This document shows, in pieces, positions 34,942-47,971 of a stretch of DNA of 64,000 nt; the stretch's first letter is position 1; every line of letters starts with the position of its first letter. The notes under the pieces were generated by a model, which worked only from the letters and a program-made list of their open reading frames with translations, did not search any database and was not told the origin of the DNA. The DNA is taken from assembly GCF_001522545.3 (NCBI RefSeq), contig NC_031770.1, positions 19,447,420-19,511,419 on the forward strand. Reading direction: 5' to 3'. The stretch comes from Parus major. Its lineage: Eukaryota; Chordata; Aves; Passeriformes; Paridae. A program made the position numbers and the translations under genes.

Positions 34942-37900
34942 GTGAGTGGCAAGTGTAATTAATGTTGTGCTGTTTGGGGGAGTGGGAGGAGGGGGGAAAA
35001 TACATCTTTCTTAAAATCATGTAATGTCATATTGACACAATTTTGTCCAGATGTAATCACCTTGTGAATGTCTCAGCAAGGAGAAAAATACACATAAGAG
35101 TAGTTACCAACACATGATATCTCTCTTTTCAGTCTCTTCTTAAGAGCACATTTCAGCAAATGAACAGCTTAGGAAAGCATAGAAGTACTGCTTAAACAAA
35201 CCCAGAGCCTGCCTTGGAGTTGGGTTCATTGAGTGGCAGAGCTTAGTTTTTATGGTACTAATATCTCCTACAAACCATTTAAATATCACACTGTCTAGTA
35301 AAAAGTAGGCTGAGCTACTTCCCCTCAGTTTCTCACTGTTAATTTCATTTTTAAATAATCTAATTAAATTAATTTCAATTTATTAAAGATGTCTGATTTT
35401 TACCAGGATGGGGTTTTTTTTACCCCTTTCCAAATTCCTATGTGGGTGAGAAGATCTTTTTTTAGAAACAAAACATGTTTGTATGATTGTATGATCTGGT
35501 CTTGTCACTGGTTAGGAGCAGTTTGTGTCAGCAATGTGCAGTAAGACCATGAAAGATTATTCCTGCTTCTCTTCATAAAGTTCAGCAAGGAAGCAGCATT
35601 TTGCGACAAACAGAGAAACACTAATTCAAGTACAGAGAGGATCCCTTTACTAGTCTTAGAACAAAACTGAATAAAAAAAAATTCCTATGAGGAATTACCA
35701 GCTATGTTCTTCAATAATCCAGAAATTAGTAGAGGGTATAAAAAATAAATTTAAAGGGGGAGGGAAGATAAGAATAATCTGGATACCTCTTACACTGTCT
35801 TGCATTTCGTGCAGGAGAGAAGACAATAAATAATGGCTGAAGTTTATTTTTGAGCAAGATTTGTAGGGATCAGTGGGGATTCGTTTCATCAGTCATGTGG
35901 ACAGTGGTCACTCTTGGCCATACAAGAGTACCATAGCAAATGGGCTGGCCCAGAGGAAATTATGAGGTTGCATTTCAAAATATGGATGGTGTGTTCAAAC
36001 TGTTATGATTTCAAAGAATTCTGCAGGCTTTTTTTCTCCTGAGATATCCACGTTGCATGTAGACTGTGAGCGTTTGAAATACTCATTTCAAATGGCTGTT
36101 GATTAAAATATAATGCTTAGGTCATCTATTTCTGAAGGGCCTATTTTGAACAAGATTTATTCAAGAAAAATTAAGTAGAATTCTAAAACTTGCTCTGAAG
36201 AGTAATACTTCTGTTTTAAGAGGGGGGACTCTGAAAATGCTTGAGTGATGACTTTTAATTACTAAAATATTTTAAATGCCAAGTAGTGGCTTTTAATTCC
36301 ATTTAATTTCTTTCAGCCAAATTATTCAGGCAGTTTTCAAACCCCTCAGCTCCCCTCTGTTAATGTGTAGGCCAGAAGAAAAAGCAGTTGAGGTGTTAGC
36401 ACTGAAAAACTGCTAAAGACCCCATTCCCACAGACACATTCCCAAGGACCCAGTCTCCAAGGTGAAAGAGATTGACTACTTTCCATCATCCCACTCCTCT
36501 CTTCTACCTCAGCAGACAGAATTTGGCTGCCCACTGACTTCAGGTTCCATCTAGGTCCAACAAGGTTAGTTCGTCTTCTCTCTTTTGTTTCTCACTGATC
36601 CCATGTTTCATCATTCTTTTGCCTGGCTCTTGATCAGCTGGGCCAACAATTTGATGGTTATGGCTTCCAAACAGTTCAACAAAGGGACCTCAGCTGGGCC
36701 TTGCACATTCCAGAAAACACTTCTAACTGTGGGCAGCTCTGAAATAACAAAACTACAGAAAAAGAGCTGAAAAGGGGAAAAGGGATGTTCAGTCCCTAGT
36801 CAGCCATTTGGGAACTTTAAAATTTTTCTTGGTAAAATGTCAGCCATAATGATTATAGGTCACCATAAATGCTTCTGATAGTATCGGTATCTCACTTTCC
36901 AGCTCAGAACAGTCAACATTTTGCTGGGAAATTTCCAGAATAGTGTTATTTAGTGTCACAGTGACAGATTGGTCAAATGAATCTGCAGGTCCAAAAGTGA
37001 AGGAAAGCTAGAATTGAAATGAGATTTTTGTGTATGTTCTCTATCTAGTAGGCAAAATGAAGTGTCACAGAGAAACTGACTATTGCTAAATCTCATTGGC
37101 TTACCTTCATTGCTTATGATTTATTAGGCTCTATATTTCTTTGCTCCTTTACAATTCTTCTTTCATTTTCTCACCTATTCTAGACTGTTCTGGTCTGTTG
37201 TTGGATCTTTTTGTTGATTTGCTGTAATGTTGACATCTAAATTTTACAGAATATTATATAACCAAAGACTCCAATGACACACAAAAAAAATGTTCAAGGC
37301 ATTTTGGAGCCTCTTGGTTAGCTACATACCAGCATTACTCTGCCAAGCTGGCATAGAGTTGAAGGGAAATTTAGAATTTCCAGAAACAATAGGGTGGTTT
37401 GATGGGTGAATGACCTGTTCAAAGGGGCTAATTCAATGTTGGAGGTAGTATAACCTTCCACTTCTTAGAGGGATTGATTCAACCACACATAGAGAGTGTC
37501 AAATTGCTTTGCTTTTATATAAATGAAAACATTTAGAGAAGATGCTTCTTTTTTTCCCTTGAGTCCTCCAGAGAAAAAAACTCTATCTCCGTCCACTTTG
37601 AGCAATGCCTTAGGTCCCTCAGACCATCACACTTTGAGGTGAAGCTTGGTGAAATCACTGTCCTTCTCACAGGCATCTGTCTCTTGTTCTTCCCTTAACA
37701 GCAGCTTGCTGCCATTAACTGGATGCTTCCAAACACCTCTGAAGTCCTACAGCATCTGGTCCTTGGGCCAGATGCCATAAATGCTAATTTGTGCTGGAGA
37801 GAGACCCAAATCCAATTATTACTGCTTAAGGACAGATTTTTTTTTCCCCTCTGCCAGTGCCATTTCTTCCTTATGCTCTGCCTTTTGGCCACAGAGGACT

Positions 37901-40900
37901 AAATCTCTCCGAGTAACCTAGATGTGCAAAACAGTTGAAGCTTCATCCTGTAGCACTTCATTATGAGCCACCTATCCATCTAGCTGAATGACCAGTGACC
38001 AAGATACAGGGCATCTGGGGTTTTCTGCTGAACTGTTTGTTTAAAAAAAAATAGAATCTATGTCCTGTTGTTTCATTTTGTCCTGGTTTTAATGAGTTTC
38101 ATTTATTTATTTAGTACAACTTGAAGTTTGCAATTGTGTTGAAGGGAAACCTTTGCATGACCATGTCTTCTCCAGGATAATGATCATTCCTTTCATGGGG
38201 CCTTCTCGAAGGGCAGGGAAGAAAAACCACTAAGGAGAAGGATTCTGCTGAAAAGCCTTTTCTGTACTTCAGTAAATTGTTTCCAGATCCTCTGTTTCAC
38301 AGAACATCAGCTGACTTCTTTTTTTTATCAGCTATGATGCTTTTTTCAAGACTTTCCCATGCGTATGACTTTTGTGGTGTTCTGGAGGGCAAGTAGTTTT
38401 AGTCTCAGAATATTTAATTGCTCCTCCAAAGCTTCTGTTTCTTTAAATATATTGTCAGCTGTCTTAGGAAAGTGTCGTGCTTATCTTTACCCATCCTCCT
38501 CATCAGCCTTGAATGTGTATATGATGGTGATACTACCAAGGCACAATTTTTTCTGTGGTGCAAAACACTGCACAATTCCCCATCTGCTGTCTCACATGCG
38601 AGGGCTTACTTGCCATCAAAGATATACAAGTCTTTTCAGAAATCAGTTTTTATAGGAGTCTGCCAGCCAAAATTAATTCCATCACACACTGGAAACCCTT
38701 GGGCCTTTTACTAGCTGTTTTCCATGAAGGTTCCCTGAATTACACTCTGACAGGGGGCCAGTGTGTAATATCTTTAATATTAAGGGAGACACTGATTACA
38801 TAGTTCCATCTATCCAAATTCTGCCAGGCAACTCTCTCAGAAGGAAATTATTTAAAAAAGAAATAAATAAATCTCAGAATAAAAATCACTTTAGACTAGG
38901 TGAAACAGGCAAGGACATAAAATTTAAGTTTTTGTTTCACAAGGAAGCCTGTTTAGTTGCCTGGTGTCAGAGGCTTCTAATTACTCTGGATCTAAGTTTT
39001 TTCCCTCTTCCAATCAGTCCATACAGTCTTCCTTCGATTAGTACAAAAGTCTGCCATGTGTTTTTACAGTGAGCATGTTAATCTGAACACTGACCTTCAC
39101 AGCCTTGTCCCTGGCTATGCTCAAAGCTGACTTTGTGGGAAGCGTTTTCATCGCCAGTGTCAAAAACCTTCAATAATTAAAGTTACTATCACATGTACAT
39201 TTTTTCCTTTTCTTGTAATAAAAGAAGTCTCCTCTAGAGCAAACAAAGAGAGAAAAAATTAATTGATCTGACACTTGAGCTGAGAAGACATACTTTAAGG
39301 AATACTGCTTAAAGGACGAGGAAGTTTGGAGTCTCAAATAATTAAAATGAAAATTTGGCCAAGCAAATGAAGGCATCTTCTTTCAATATACTACTTCAAT
39401 ATAGACTTGCAAAGTCTTTCTAAATGTCTTTTAATGCTGGACTTTATTTCTGAACTTTAGAAAAGCCACACGATTAAGCTCAGGGCTTATTTTTCTGTTA
39501 GAAAGACAACAAAAATAAAATTACAACTATGCAGTTTCATCCAGGATGTGTAAGGTATAAAGAATTTTATTTTCACTTCAGCCTGCAAACACTTGCTCTG
39601 TTTTCTCTAAGTCTTCAGTAGGCTTGGATGCTATAGGGGGAACTTACTTGCATCTTCAGAGTTAGATTGCCAGTTACCAATACTTACAGCTCTTCTATAA
39701 ATGCAGCCACTACATTGCCTAAGGAAATTTTATCAACATGGAAGAATACATTCTGATAAATCAATAAACACTTTAGAAAATGCATGTCAAGGGGTGGAAA
39801 AAAGAGGGGCCAGGTGAGACACAAAAACAAAAGCACCCTCTCCTTTGGCAATGGATTGAAAATTAATGAAAGAATTAAACCCCTGCTATTGAAGTGTTTG
39901 AATATTCTTTTTGAGTACTTTATGATAGTAATTCTCTTTCTGCAAATGCATGCCCTAAGATACAGAATTTGAGATAATATGTGCATCTATGTACCAGTCA
40001 TGTTATCCTACCAATCATTCCTGTGTAGAAGATATTCATATTCTTATCTCATCGATTTGAATTCCTACATGTCTATCTGTCTGTAGAGGGTGTGTCAAGG
40101 CCCCCAAAACTTCTTAAAAAGGTAGAATAAGTCAACAGTATTTTACTACCTTTTTTTAATCTAAATTTGTAAATGCTTTGATGCTATAAATCCCTTTTTA
40201 ACAAATGAGATTTCTTGTCAGTAAGAAGATACAAAACAAGTTTTTAACAAAGTATCTATCATAGCATGTCTTTATCTTTGCCCACAAGTTTCTTTGCAAG
40301 CAATGAAAAACCCTTAGCAATATAACAATAGTGAACATTGGCTTTGATTGTATAAATAAATAAAACAAGGCAGACATTCAAAACAAAATCACTTCATCAG
40401 TTTGTAGTGTTCCTATAAAAGGGAGAGAGGAGAAGACAAACATTTATAGGAAGGGAAGTTTTCTCCCCATGTAATAGCCACAATAAATTTGTGTGGTGAA
40501 GAAAAATAAATGCGAGAAGAAGACCTGCTCACCTGATGTTGAAGGAAAGCCTGTTCATGCTTAATACATTGGAGAAATTGTTCAAGAGCTGCTTATCCAT
40601 GTTCGAAATTATTACCCCTGTAATCCTGCCAAGGACAGTGAGACCTGTTGTAGTTGACTGAATAAGTACTGGTCGTTCAAGTTAAAGTGTCACAGGGGCA
40701 GCTGAAATTTATACACCAAATTTTTTTGACACATCCAAAACATTTATTTTTTTTTAAGAAGCAGGCCAGAATCTTGGACAACATCAAATGGCACAGCTAA
40801 TTAAGGAAAGTGGCTCCATTCCAGGTTTTCTAAGCTGTGTCTCTTGTCTACAATGTACCCCTTTTCCCATTTGCACAAGTTGGTCGCTTTTAGCTTTGTC

Positions 40901-41409
40901 CGAGTTCTTGTGTGGTTCTATTCATCAGTAATCATGACAGAGATTTGTTTAATTTTGATTAAGACTAGATCAAAAAAGTGCTAGTCTAAACTTACATGAA
41001 AAGCTGGAATGTGTAGGAGGGTCAGCAAGGGCAGGACAGAGATCTCAGTTTGCTCAGGATTTATCATGATTAGACGAGCTTTATGCCAATCACCATTGTT
41101 ATCAGGAATTGTATTGCGGGTCAGCAACCAACTTAGAAAGCAGATTGACTATATGGATGTAAACCTAATGGATTTATATTTTAATGAACAGGACGGGCTG
41201 ATGTAAAAACAAAGAGACATGATAAACCACCTGATGCCAGCTCACTGGTTTATAGGTCTCAGAAAAAAAGAGGAGTCATAAAAATGTATGTTGGGGTGCA
41301 GAGGAAGGGATAGAAGATTCTGGCTCAAGGGGCACCAAGCCAAAGCCCAGCACACCAGGTCCATATCAGCCCATTCACATGAGATGTGAGGGCAGGCTGT
41401 GCCCAGTAA
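34942..41409. other. Unique non-coding sequence, no gene seen
   Basis: This is the longest featureless stretch in the left half. Open frames remain at or below about 103 codons with no family signal (for example plus 38359-38655 and 38761-39072). Minus-strand donor-like strings occur near 37085 ('aag|gtaagc') and 40510 ('cag|gtgagc') without matching exons. It is AT-rich throughout with small A or T runs. Confidence 0.5.
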
Positions 41410-41524
41410 TGATGGGTCTCAGGACTGTGGACAGAGTGTAAGAGACTTAGCTTTTGCCTGCTCTCTTCAGGCAGGCTGTCTCTGACCATCTGATCCTGGT
41501 TAGACCTAGTCCTGAGACCCATCA
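41410..41524. repeat. Inverted repeat, 17-bp perfect arms, 81-bp loop
   Basis: The arm 'tgatgggtctcaggact' (41410-41426) is the exact reverse complement of 41508-41524. Inside the loop a smaller pair, GCCTG (41456-41460) and CAGGC (41468-41472), could form an inner stem. RNA from either strand could fold into a long hairpin. I saw no convincing target-site duplication outside the arms, so a MITE is not supported. Confidence 0.9.
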
Positions 41525-42120
41525 GATTAAGAAGACAGCACCAGAGTCTTTTTGCTACTCACCTCTGCACTCTGGGTGCCAGCACCTAACCCTGTATTAT
41601 GAATTATCTGCACTATAACAGCAATGACAGCTTAAATGATCTCTGTTCCCAACTGCTCTCCCCCTTGCCAAAAAGTCTCGCTGTCTCACTATCCAACTGG
41701 GGTTTGTGCTCACATTGTAAACCAGGTCAAGAAAAAGATATGCTTTCAAAAAAAATTCCTTTTAATTTGGTTAAGCATTGTTTCCACAGAGAAGAGAGTT
41801 AAATCAGTTCAGATAAGAAGGCAGTAACCTATATGGGGGAGGGAGTAAGTGATGCAAGTGATGGAAGATCTCTTTATCACAAAGGAAAGCTTAGTCTGGA
41901 TCCAGAATTAAGATTTCATGGCCTGGACTTGTTTGTAGCAATTTGTGTGCGTCTTCGTGTCTGCTGTAGAGCAGGTACAGAACACAACCTGGAAACTCAG
42001 AGAAAGGTGGGGGATGTGTTGAGGCATGTTGAACAGTCAGAGAAATTAGAATGGTGAGGAGGGAGGTGGGGGGATGGGGGATATCAATTACTTGAGAGTT
42101 TCCCAGTAGAAAATACCTCA
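41525..42120. other. Unique non-coding sequence
   Basis: No gene or repeat is recognised. The right end is G-rich ('gaggagggaggtggggggat') and abuts the CR1 relic. Confidence 0.5.
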
Positions 42121-42350
42121 TAGGGTTAGAAATAAGGAAAAGATTCTTCTTCACCCAGAGAGTGGCTGAGGCCAGGAGCAGGCTCCCTGGGGAAGTGGTC
42201 ACAGCATCAAGACTGTTCAAGGAGTGCTTGGACAATGCTGTCAGGCACGTGGCATGGCTCTTGGGGTGTCCTGTGCAGGGCCAGGGGTTGGACTTTGATG
42301 ACCCTTGTGGGTTCCCCTTCCAACTCAGCTCATTCTGTGATTGTGTGATT
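42121..42350 (+). mobile_element. CR1 LINE relic, 3' end
   Basis: 'ggttagaaataaggaaaag', 'caggctccctggggaagtgg', 'tcacagcatcaagactgttc', 'gtgcttggacaatgctgtca', 'gggttggactttgatgaccc' and the ending 'tctgtgattgtgtgattc' give the CR1 3' end in order. It is similar in layout to the copy at 485-725. It is 5'-truncated and inactive. Confidence 0.9.
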
Positions 42351-45300
42351 CAGCCTATACCCGCTCACCTTTTAGACAAACTCCTGTACATCAAGTCATG
42401 GGACTTGCAAGCAAACATTGATAACCTTCTACCCAGTGACCCAACTGTCAGGGTAAAGCTGAGTACCAGCCTTGGCTCCTGCAGCTGAGCCAGAACTGAG
42501 CTACTGCAGCACCTGCAGCTACTCCAGACCAGGGGGGTAAGGATAAGTCTGTCACAGATGTGAGGGATGCAAGGAACTAATACAGTCAAGAGAGAAATTT
42601 CTTTCACCTTCATTTTCTGAAGGTTAGAGGTGAAAATGCTTTGCACTTTGCACTGTGCCCTTTTGTCATCCCTTCCTTAACTTGTTTATTTTCCTTCCCT
42701 TTTCTTTAAGTCTGGTATCTAAAGACTGCAGCAGAAAGAAAGGGGTGCTTCTGCTCTCCTAATCAGCAATTCCTTTGCTGTAATAGAAAAGTGTTAATAC
42801 ACAAAAGATCAATTCCTTACAGAAACTGGGGAGACACAATTTGGTCCCCATACTTTTCCAATCAAATAAATGTGAGTGCATCCACTTATCTAGTCAGCCA
42901 AACACAGAAAGTTTCCAGAACCTATATAACTGGTAGTAATGACAAAAAGGTTTCACATTATCTACCTCATCCACATTTCCTCAGAGATCAATATAGCTGA
43001 GCGTGTCTTCTGCATACTTCCATAAGGAGACAAATATAAAACTTAGTTGCATCAAATGTGTTTAGAAACTAGTTTTTAAATTGAAAATAAGGGAGGGAAA
43101 TCTAAAAGAATATCAATACAATGTTAGAATTACATTATTTGAAACAAGGATGAATGGGATAACACAAAGTCAAAAGGATTTACTCAGCAACTTTCCAGGG
43201 GTGATAAATGATCTTTGTTAAAACATGTTTGGTACAATGCATTTTACTAACATGTAAAGCATTTCAATTTGGTCATTTGAAAATGTCACAATGATGAAAT
43301 TCCTCAAATGGCTTTGCAGTGAGGGGAGAGGATATTAAAACCTTATAAGTGTTTAATTTTGCTACTATTGGGCAAGTTCTAGCCCCTTGAAGTGCCATAG
43401 TTATTTGGAAAATTTGGGCTTTCACTGGTTTGCAGTAAGCACAGTAAGATTTCTGCCAGTATCCATATGTAAGGTGATTCAGTGGAGGTTTAGGACTGGA
43501 ACTTCTACAACCTCTGTTTAAAAGCCCTTTTTGACCTCAGGCAAAATACTTTGTGGGGGAGGAACAGACCTCAAAACTGCAAAGAGGCTTGGAGGCCTCA
43601 GGTGCCATTCACCTTTCCGGAAATGTCTATTTTGATTCCTGAGTCTTAGTTCTTCCCCCTGCAAGAAGGGATTGCAGCCCATCCCTGCTGTACAAGGGTT
43701 CTGTGAGCTAATTAATACCTGTGATTCATTATAATAGCACTGCAGATGTTTTTTTATTTTCTGTGTGGTCCTGTGCTTTCATACCCATGAAAGCAATGTT
43801 TGTTTCTCTCTTCTTCTGTCCCATATTTAATGTGATTCTTGGGTGTGTGTTCATTGACTGGTTTCAAGGCCATTGTAATAACCTGGATTTGTGTTATGGA
43901 TCATGCCTATGTGAGGCAGTGGGTCCAAGTGGATGCCATGTCTGCACAAGCTGGGTTCATCTACTACACCCTCCATCACACACTTGGTTTGGCCAAGTAG
44001 ATATTGAAGTTTGTAGGACAGCCAAAAAAACCTGGCCCACAGAGAGTCACCAAAAATATGCCATGACCTTTGCTGGCTTTCTCATGATTAAACATGTGAA
44101 TTTGCCACATTGAAAAGCCTTCAATCATTCTTCACAGCTTTCTAAAACAGTGTGAAAATTTCGAAGTCTGCACTGTTCTATGCAAAGCAAGCAGCAAGCC
44201 CCACACCATTGCTTTTCTTCAGGAGTCCTGGATGGCTTACAGGTATCTGAGAGAGGTTGGTTGGGTGTTAATGCTCTGGTTGGCAACATCTCGATCCTAT
44301 AGCTTCTATAACAAAACCTGCATTCAAAGCCAGGGAAGAACCAAAGTCGGTCTGCAGGATCTTACTCTGTGCTCCACAGACTACCGGCAAACCTTCATAT
44401 TTCTCTCATTTGTCAGCGCTAATTTTGTTCATGGGCTTGATCTTGCACTTCCAGTTTTGAAGCTGCATTGTGAATAGGGATGTCAAAACGTACCTTATGG
44501 TTGGATTAGGAATAGTAATTTTTAATTTAAAGCTTTATCTGTAATCCATTATTTTAGCAGCCAACCTTTAAATCCCCACACCCTCATGTCACCCCTGTGC
44601 CCCTGATAATCCCCACAAAGCTGCAGTGCATGCATGGTGAATGTTCCAGTGATATGGCTACCAGCCTTGTTCCTGGAAAAGCAGATGGAGATTCCTTTTC
44701 AATAGAGCCCCAAGCAGGAACAAACAGCACTGAAGCCATGCAGCACTAGGCTCCCAATACGTGTTTCATTAAAACTTATTTGTATGACAAATTCACATTA
44801 GGGTAAAACAAAGCCTGGAGTTCCTCCAGGGTGCTTGAGGAAAAATTCATGAGCTCCTGTTGTCCATCAACTGCCCTGACCTCTCTGCCATACATAAATG
44901 AAAAGGAAATCATAGCAAGTCGGTTTCCCATCTTGAACTTGCATCTAACAAAGGCAGATGTAAAATGAAAGTGGGACTTCTCTATAGCCTCTGAAATAAA
45001 TAAATTACTTGAAATAACAGCTGCAGCAAAATGGATCATTCAGAACACAATGTGTCATTCTTCAAGCTACAAAATGTGTGGCCTCTTTATATTTATGGAT
45101 GCCCTACTGCTTGTGATGCTGGAGTGATGAGGCAAAGGAGTAAAAGATTGTCCATTAACACAAAAAAAAGTGATATTTTAGCTTGCTGTCTTTGTCTTCA
45201 TGTCATGGTATGAGAATAACCAATAACATGATTTTCATCTATCTATGTAGATGCATGGGCTTTTAAACATATTTCATAAAGAAAGATAAGATTTATTTCC

Positions 45301-46023
45301 CATGTCTTAGTAAGTTAGTTTCAGTAAAGCCACAATAAGTTTTTGAATCCATTTCTGCCCCCCAGTTTTATTTTTATCTTTACAGGTTAAATGTATGATT
45401 CTCCAGTAGTAATCATGTTCTAGATCGTAAAAAACAGAGCAGAAGCATTATCTTATTTGTACAACATGCAGCACTATTGTAATAAAAATACTTAGTGATG
45501 GTAGCACAAATTCTCATGAACACTCATTCAGTATGGAACTTTGCCATGAAGAGAGAAACATTAAATGTGAAACTTTTTAATCAACTTGTCAAAGAATAAA
45601 TCCTTCATGAAAAGTGAACATTGATTACATTCTCATTTATAGAAAAATGTTTGAACCATTTTAGAACTGATAACTATTGCTGTTTTGTCATAGCTTTTCA
45701 TTTCACAGTGTGTGAATTCATAAAGAAAGCTGAAAAAGTAAAGAAAAACTTGAAATATAATTTCAAATTCTTTTAATTTAACTGTATCACCTGACCAACA
45801 TTTTTAAGGGACTGGGGATGTCAGTTCAAGAAATCACTCCTAATTTTTAACTGTTTCATCACAGACCTCAAGGTAGAGTTTAAAGTTCTTTAATAAACAG
45901 AAAAGTGATTGTTTCCTAAGGTGCATGTGTGAAGAACTGAAGCAAAACCTGGCCTCAGTGGATGTGAGCATACAATATATTGATTTTTACAAAGAAATCT
46001 TTTGATTCTTTTCTTTCTTTTAG
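42351..46023. other. Unique non-coding sequence
   Basis: The plus frame 43721-44113 (130 codons) is the longest open stretch. Its start is hydrophobic, its middle is Cys-rich, and it lacks domain, promoter or splice support. AT-rich sequence follows. No RNA gene was recognised. Confidence 0.45.
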
Positions 46024-46140
46024 GGAAATGCACTGCTAAGCTTAGTTAAAAGGAAGAGAGGCAAACCAAATCCCAAGTTGTCTCTAATGCAGCTTTCTGA
46101 AGATGGCTTTATAAAACCAGAAAGCAAAAAGCCATTTTAA
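46024..46140 (+). CDS. Candidate terminal coding exon, Lys-rich C-terminus
   Basis: A strong acceptor 'gattcttttctttcttttag' ends at 46023. From 46024 a phase-0 frame runs 38 codons to TAA at 46138-46140, starting 'GNALLSLVKRKRGKPNPK' and ending 'IKPESKKPF'. The residues are strongly basic and low in odd runs, as is common at the cytoplasmic tail or C-terminus of a protein. A polyadenylation-type AATAAA is at 46408-46413. I do not recognise the protein, and no upstream exon has been linked. For AT-rich DNA a 38-codon open phase after a random acceptor is not rare, so this is tentative. Confidence 0.22.
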   Translation, partial: GNALLSLVKRKRGKPNPKLSLMQLSEDGFIKPESKKPF

Positions 46141-46369
46141 AGTGATTTGCAAGAAGAGTATATACCTCTACAGAGAAATCTTGGTTTGGGTCATTTGGAT
46201 TTCTCTCTTTTTCCCTGGAAGCAGCTAGTCAAAACTGTCTGTATGCAACAGAAAGATAAAAATTTCAATTAGGTTGAGTGCTGTCATAAGCAGACTACAT
46301 GAGAAGGTTTGAGATAATATGCATTACATATTGATGTCTATCAGCCCTGAGAACATAGCCATGTTTTAT
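46141..46369. other. Possible 3' untranslated or non-coding sequence
   Basis: This follows directly after the candidate terminal exon and would be its 3' UTR if that exon is real. It has no other recognisable feature. Confidence 0.3.
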
Positions 46370-46500
46370 TCCATGCCCCTTTTGTAGGTTTGGCAGCAGT
46401 GGCACCCAATAAAGGCCTAATCATATTAATTTATGCCCCTATCAATTATGCATTCAGATTCCCCCGATAGCTTGTCAGTTTTTATTCACTATTTTCTGAA
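46370..46500. promoter_or_regulatory. Candidate homeodomain-rich regulatory element
   Basis: A dense run of homeodomain-type cores lies here: TAATCA (46418-46423), the overlapping ATTAATTTATG, TCAATTA (46442-46448) and a TGTCAG TALE-type core (46473-46478). Such packing is typical of conserved developmental enhancers, but AT-rich DNA produces these cores often. Confidence 0.25.
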
Positions 46501-47971
46501 AAATACGCCTATTACAGTTACTGAGCAAATAGGAGGACTGTCAGAAACTGAGATTTAAAGAATATTACTTAAAAGGGGTGGGTTTCTTTAATTTATAAAT
46601 CTTGTACTATCTGTCATGCATTTGTTAGTTTTAAAGGAGGTGACAGTGCAGGGACAGATGTCATGTTAAGGACTTTCTGAAGACAAGGAGAAAAGTCTCC
46701 TTAAGAAAGCTCTGTGATTTATTCAACTTTTCTTGGAAGAAAAGTGTTCTGTGGTCTGTAGATGCAGTAAAAATGTACCATCTTTGCTAGTTTAATATGG
46801 ATTTGATTTTGTGTCTCTCAATTGATATGTATCTCTGAAGAACTTATCAGTTTACAAGGTGAAAATACTTTATTTTTCTGGAATGAGCAACAGTTTTATA
46901 GCCAGCAGTGTGGCAGTGTCTCAAACTGTGATCCAGCTCCATCTTTAGGGTTGTCACAAGTGGTAAATAAGACACAAAAATAGTTGTAGTGAGTGGAGAA
47001 CCCAAACTTCCCAACTCAGTTACATCTACCGAGGAGTTGTAGGGCACTCTGTGCTAGCAACTTAGAAATGGTGTTAGTGTCACTGTGGGACACAGGACAA
47101 GTCCAGCCTACCTTATGAGACGTTCCACACTGTTTGAATGTGCCTGTCAGAGCATCCTCTTTAGGAGCAGAAGTGCTCTTTGGAAGAAAATCTCCCAGAT
47201 TTCTCCACCTACCACCCTTTGATTCACATTGCTGGGCAGTCTGGGAGGTGACAGTCAGGACTCCTTTCTGTGGGACTCGTCTGGGCAATAAAAGCTGCAT
47301 GACAGGGTAATATTTTTCAGCCAGGAGTGGGCATTCAGAGCAGGATGGTGGTAGAACTGGTCTGGAGACGGGACTGGCTGTTAGTCCTTTCTAGTCAAAC
47401 CAGTAAAAAGGACTGAGGTTTATCCCCAAAAGGTGAAGCTCCTGTTCAAATCACTGGCCCCTCAACTTGTTTTCTCAGGCTTATTACAAATGTATTTAAT
47501 GAAAAGAATAGATCTTGACACTGATTGTCACAATTCTCATTTCTTAACACTTGAAACCTGACTGCTGCAGTTTCACCTGCTTCCTACCACTGACCAAGAG
47601 AAGTCCCTTTTTGTCCTGCCTCTGACTGCGTCTCACTCATCCTAAGACCTCCACTTCAGCTTCTCCTCCTCTTCCTTGTTCACTTTCAACCTCTCCCTCC
47701 TACTTCTAGAGCAGCTAACCTGATTTCACATCTTGTTATGCCACTCTCTATGCTTCCAGGCTTTCCCTCCACCCTTTTTTTAAGAATGTGTTTTTTTCAC
47801 GAAGGCCTTTAAGTGTGGAGAAAAAACTTTAAAGAAGGGAAAAAAAAAAAAAAGTGGGGGGAGGAAACCTCAGAAGTGCTAATGTTGCTGTTTTATCTTA
47901 TCTGATATTCTGTGTGTGGGATTTGCCTCTCTCTGGGTGAGCCCAAAAATGCATTCCTTCTGGTTAAGTGG
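46501..47971. other. Unique non-coding sequence
   Basis: A slightly GC-richer segment at 47020-47310 has a minus frame of 94 codons (47016-47300) without a recognised domain. An interrupted poly-A tract with flanking G run lies at 47836-47867. No gene is supported. Confidence 0.45.

Noticed and set aside
43721..44113. 130-codon plus-strand open frame, Cys-rich middle
   Set aside because: The Cys spacing fits no known secreted or zinc-binding family, and there is no supporting context.
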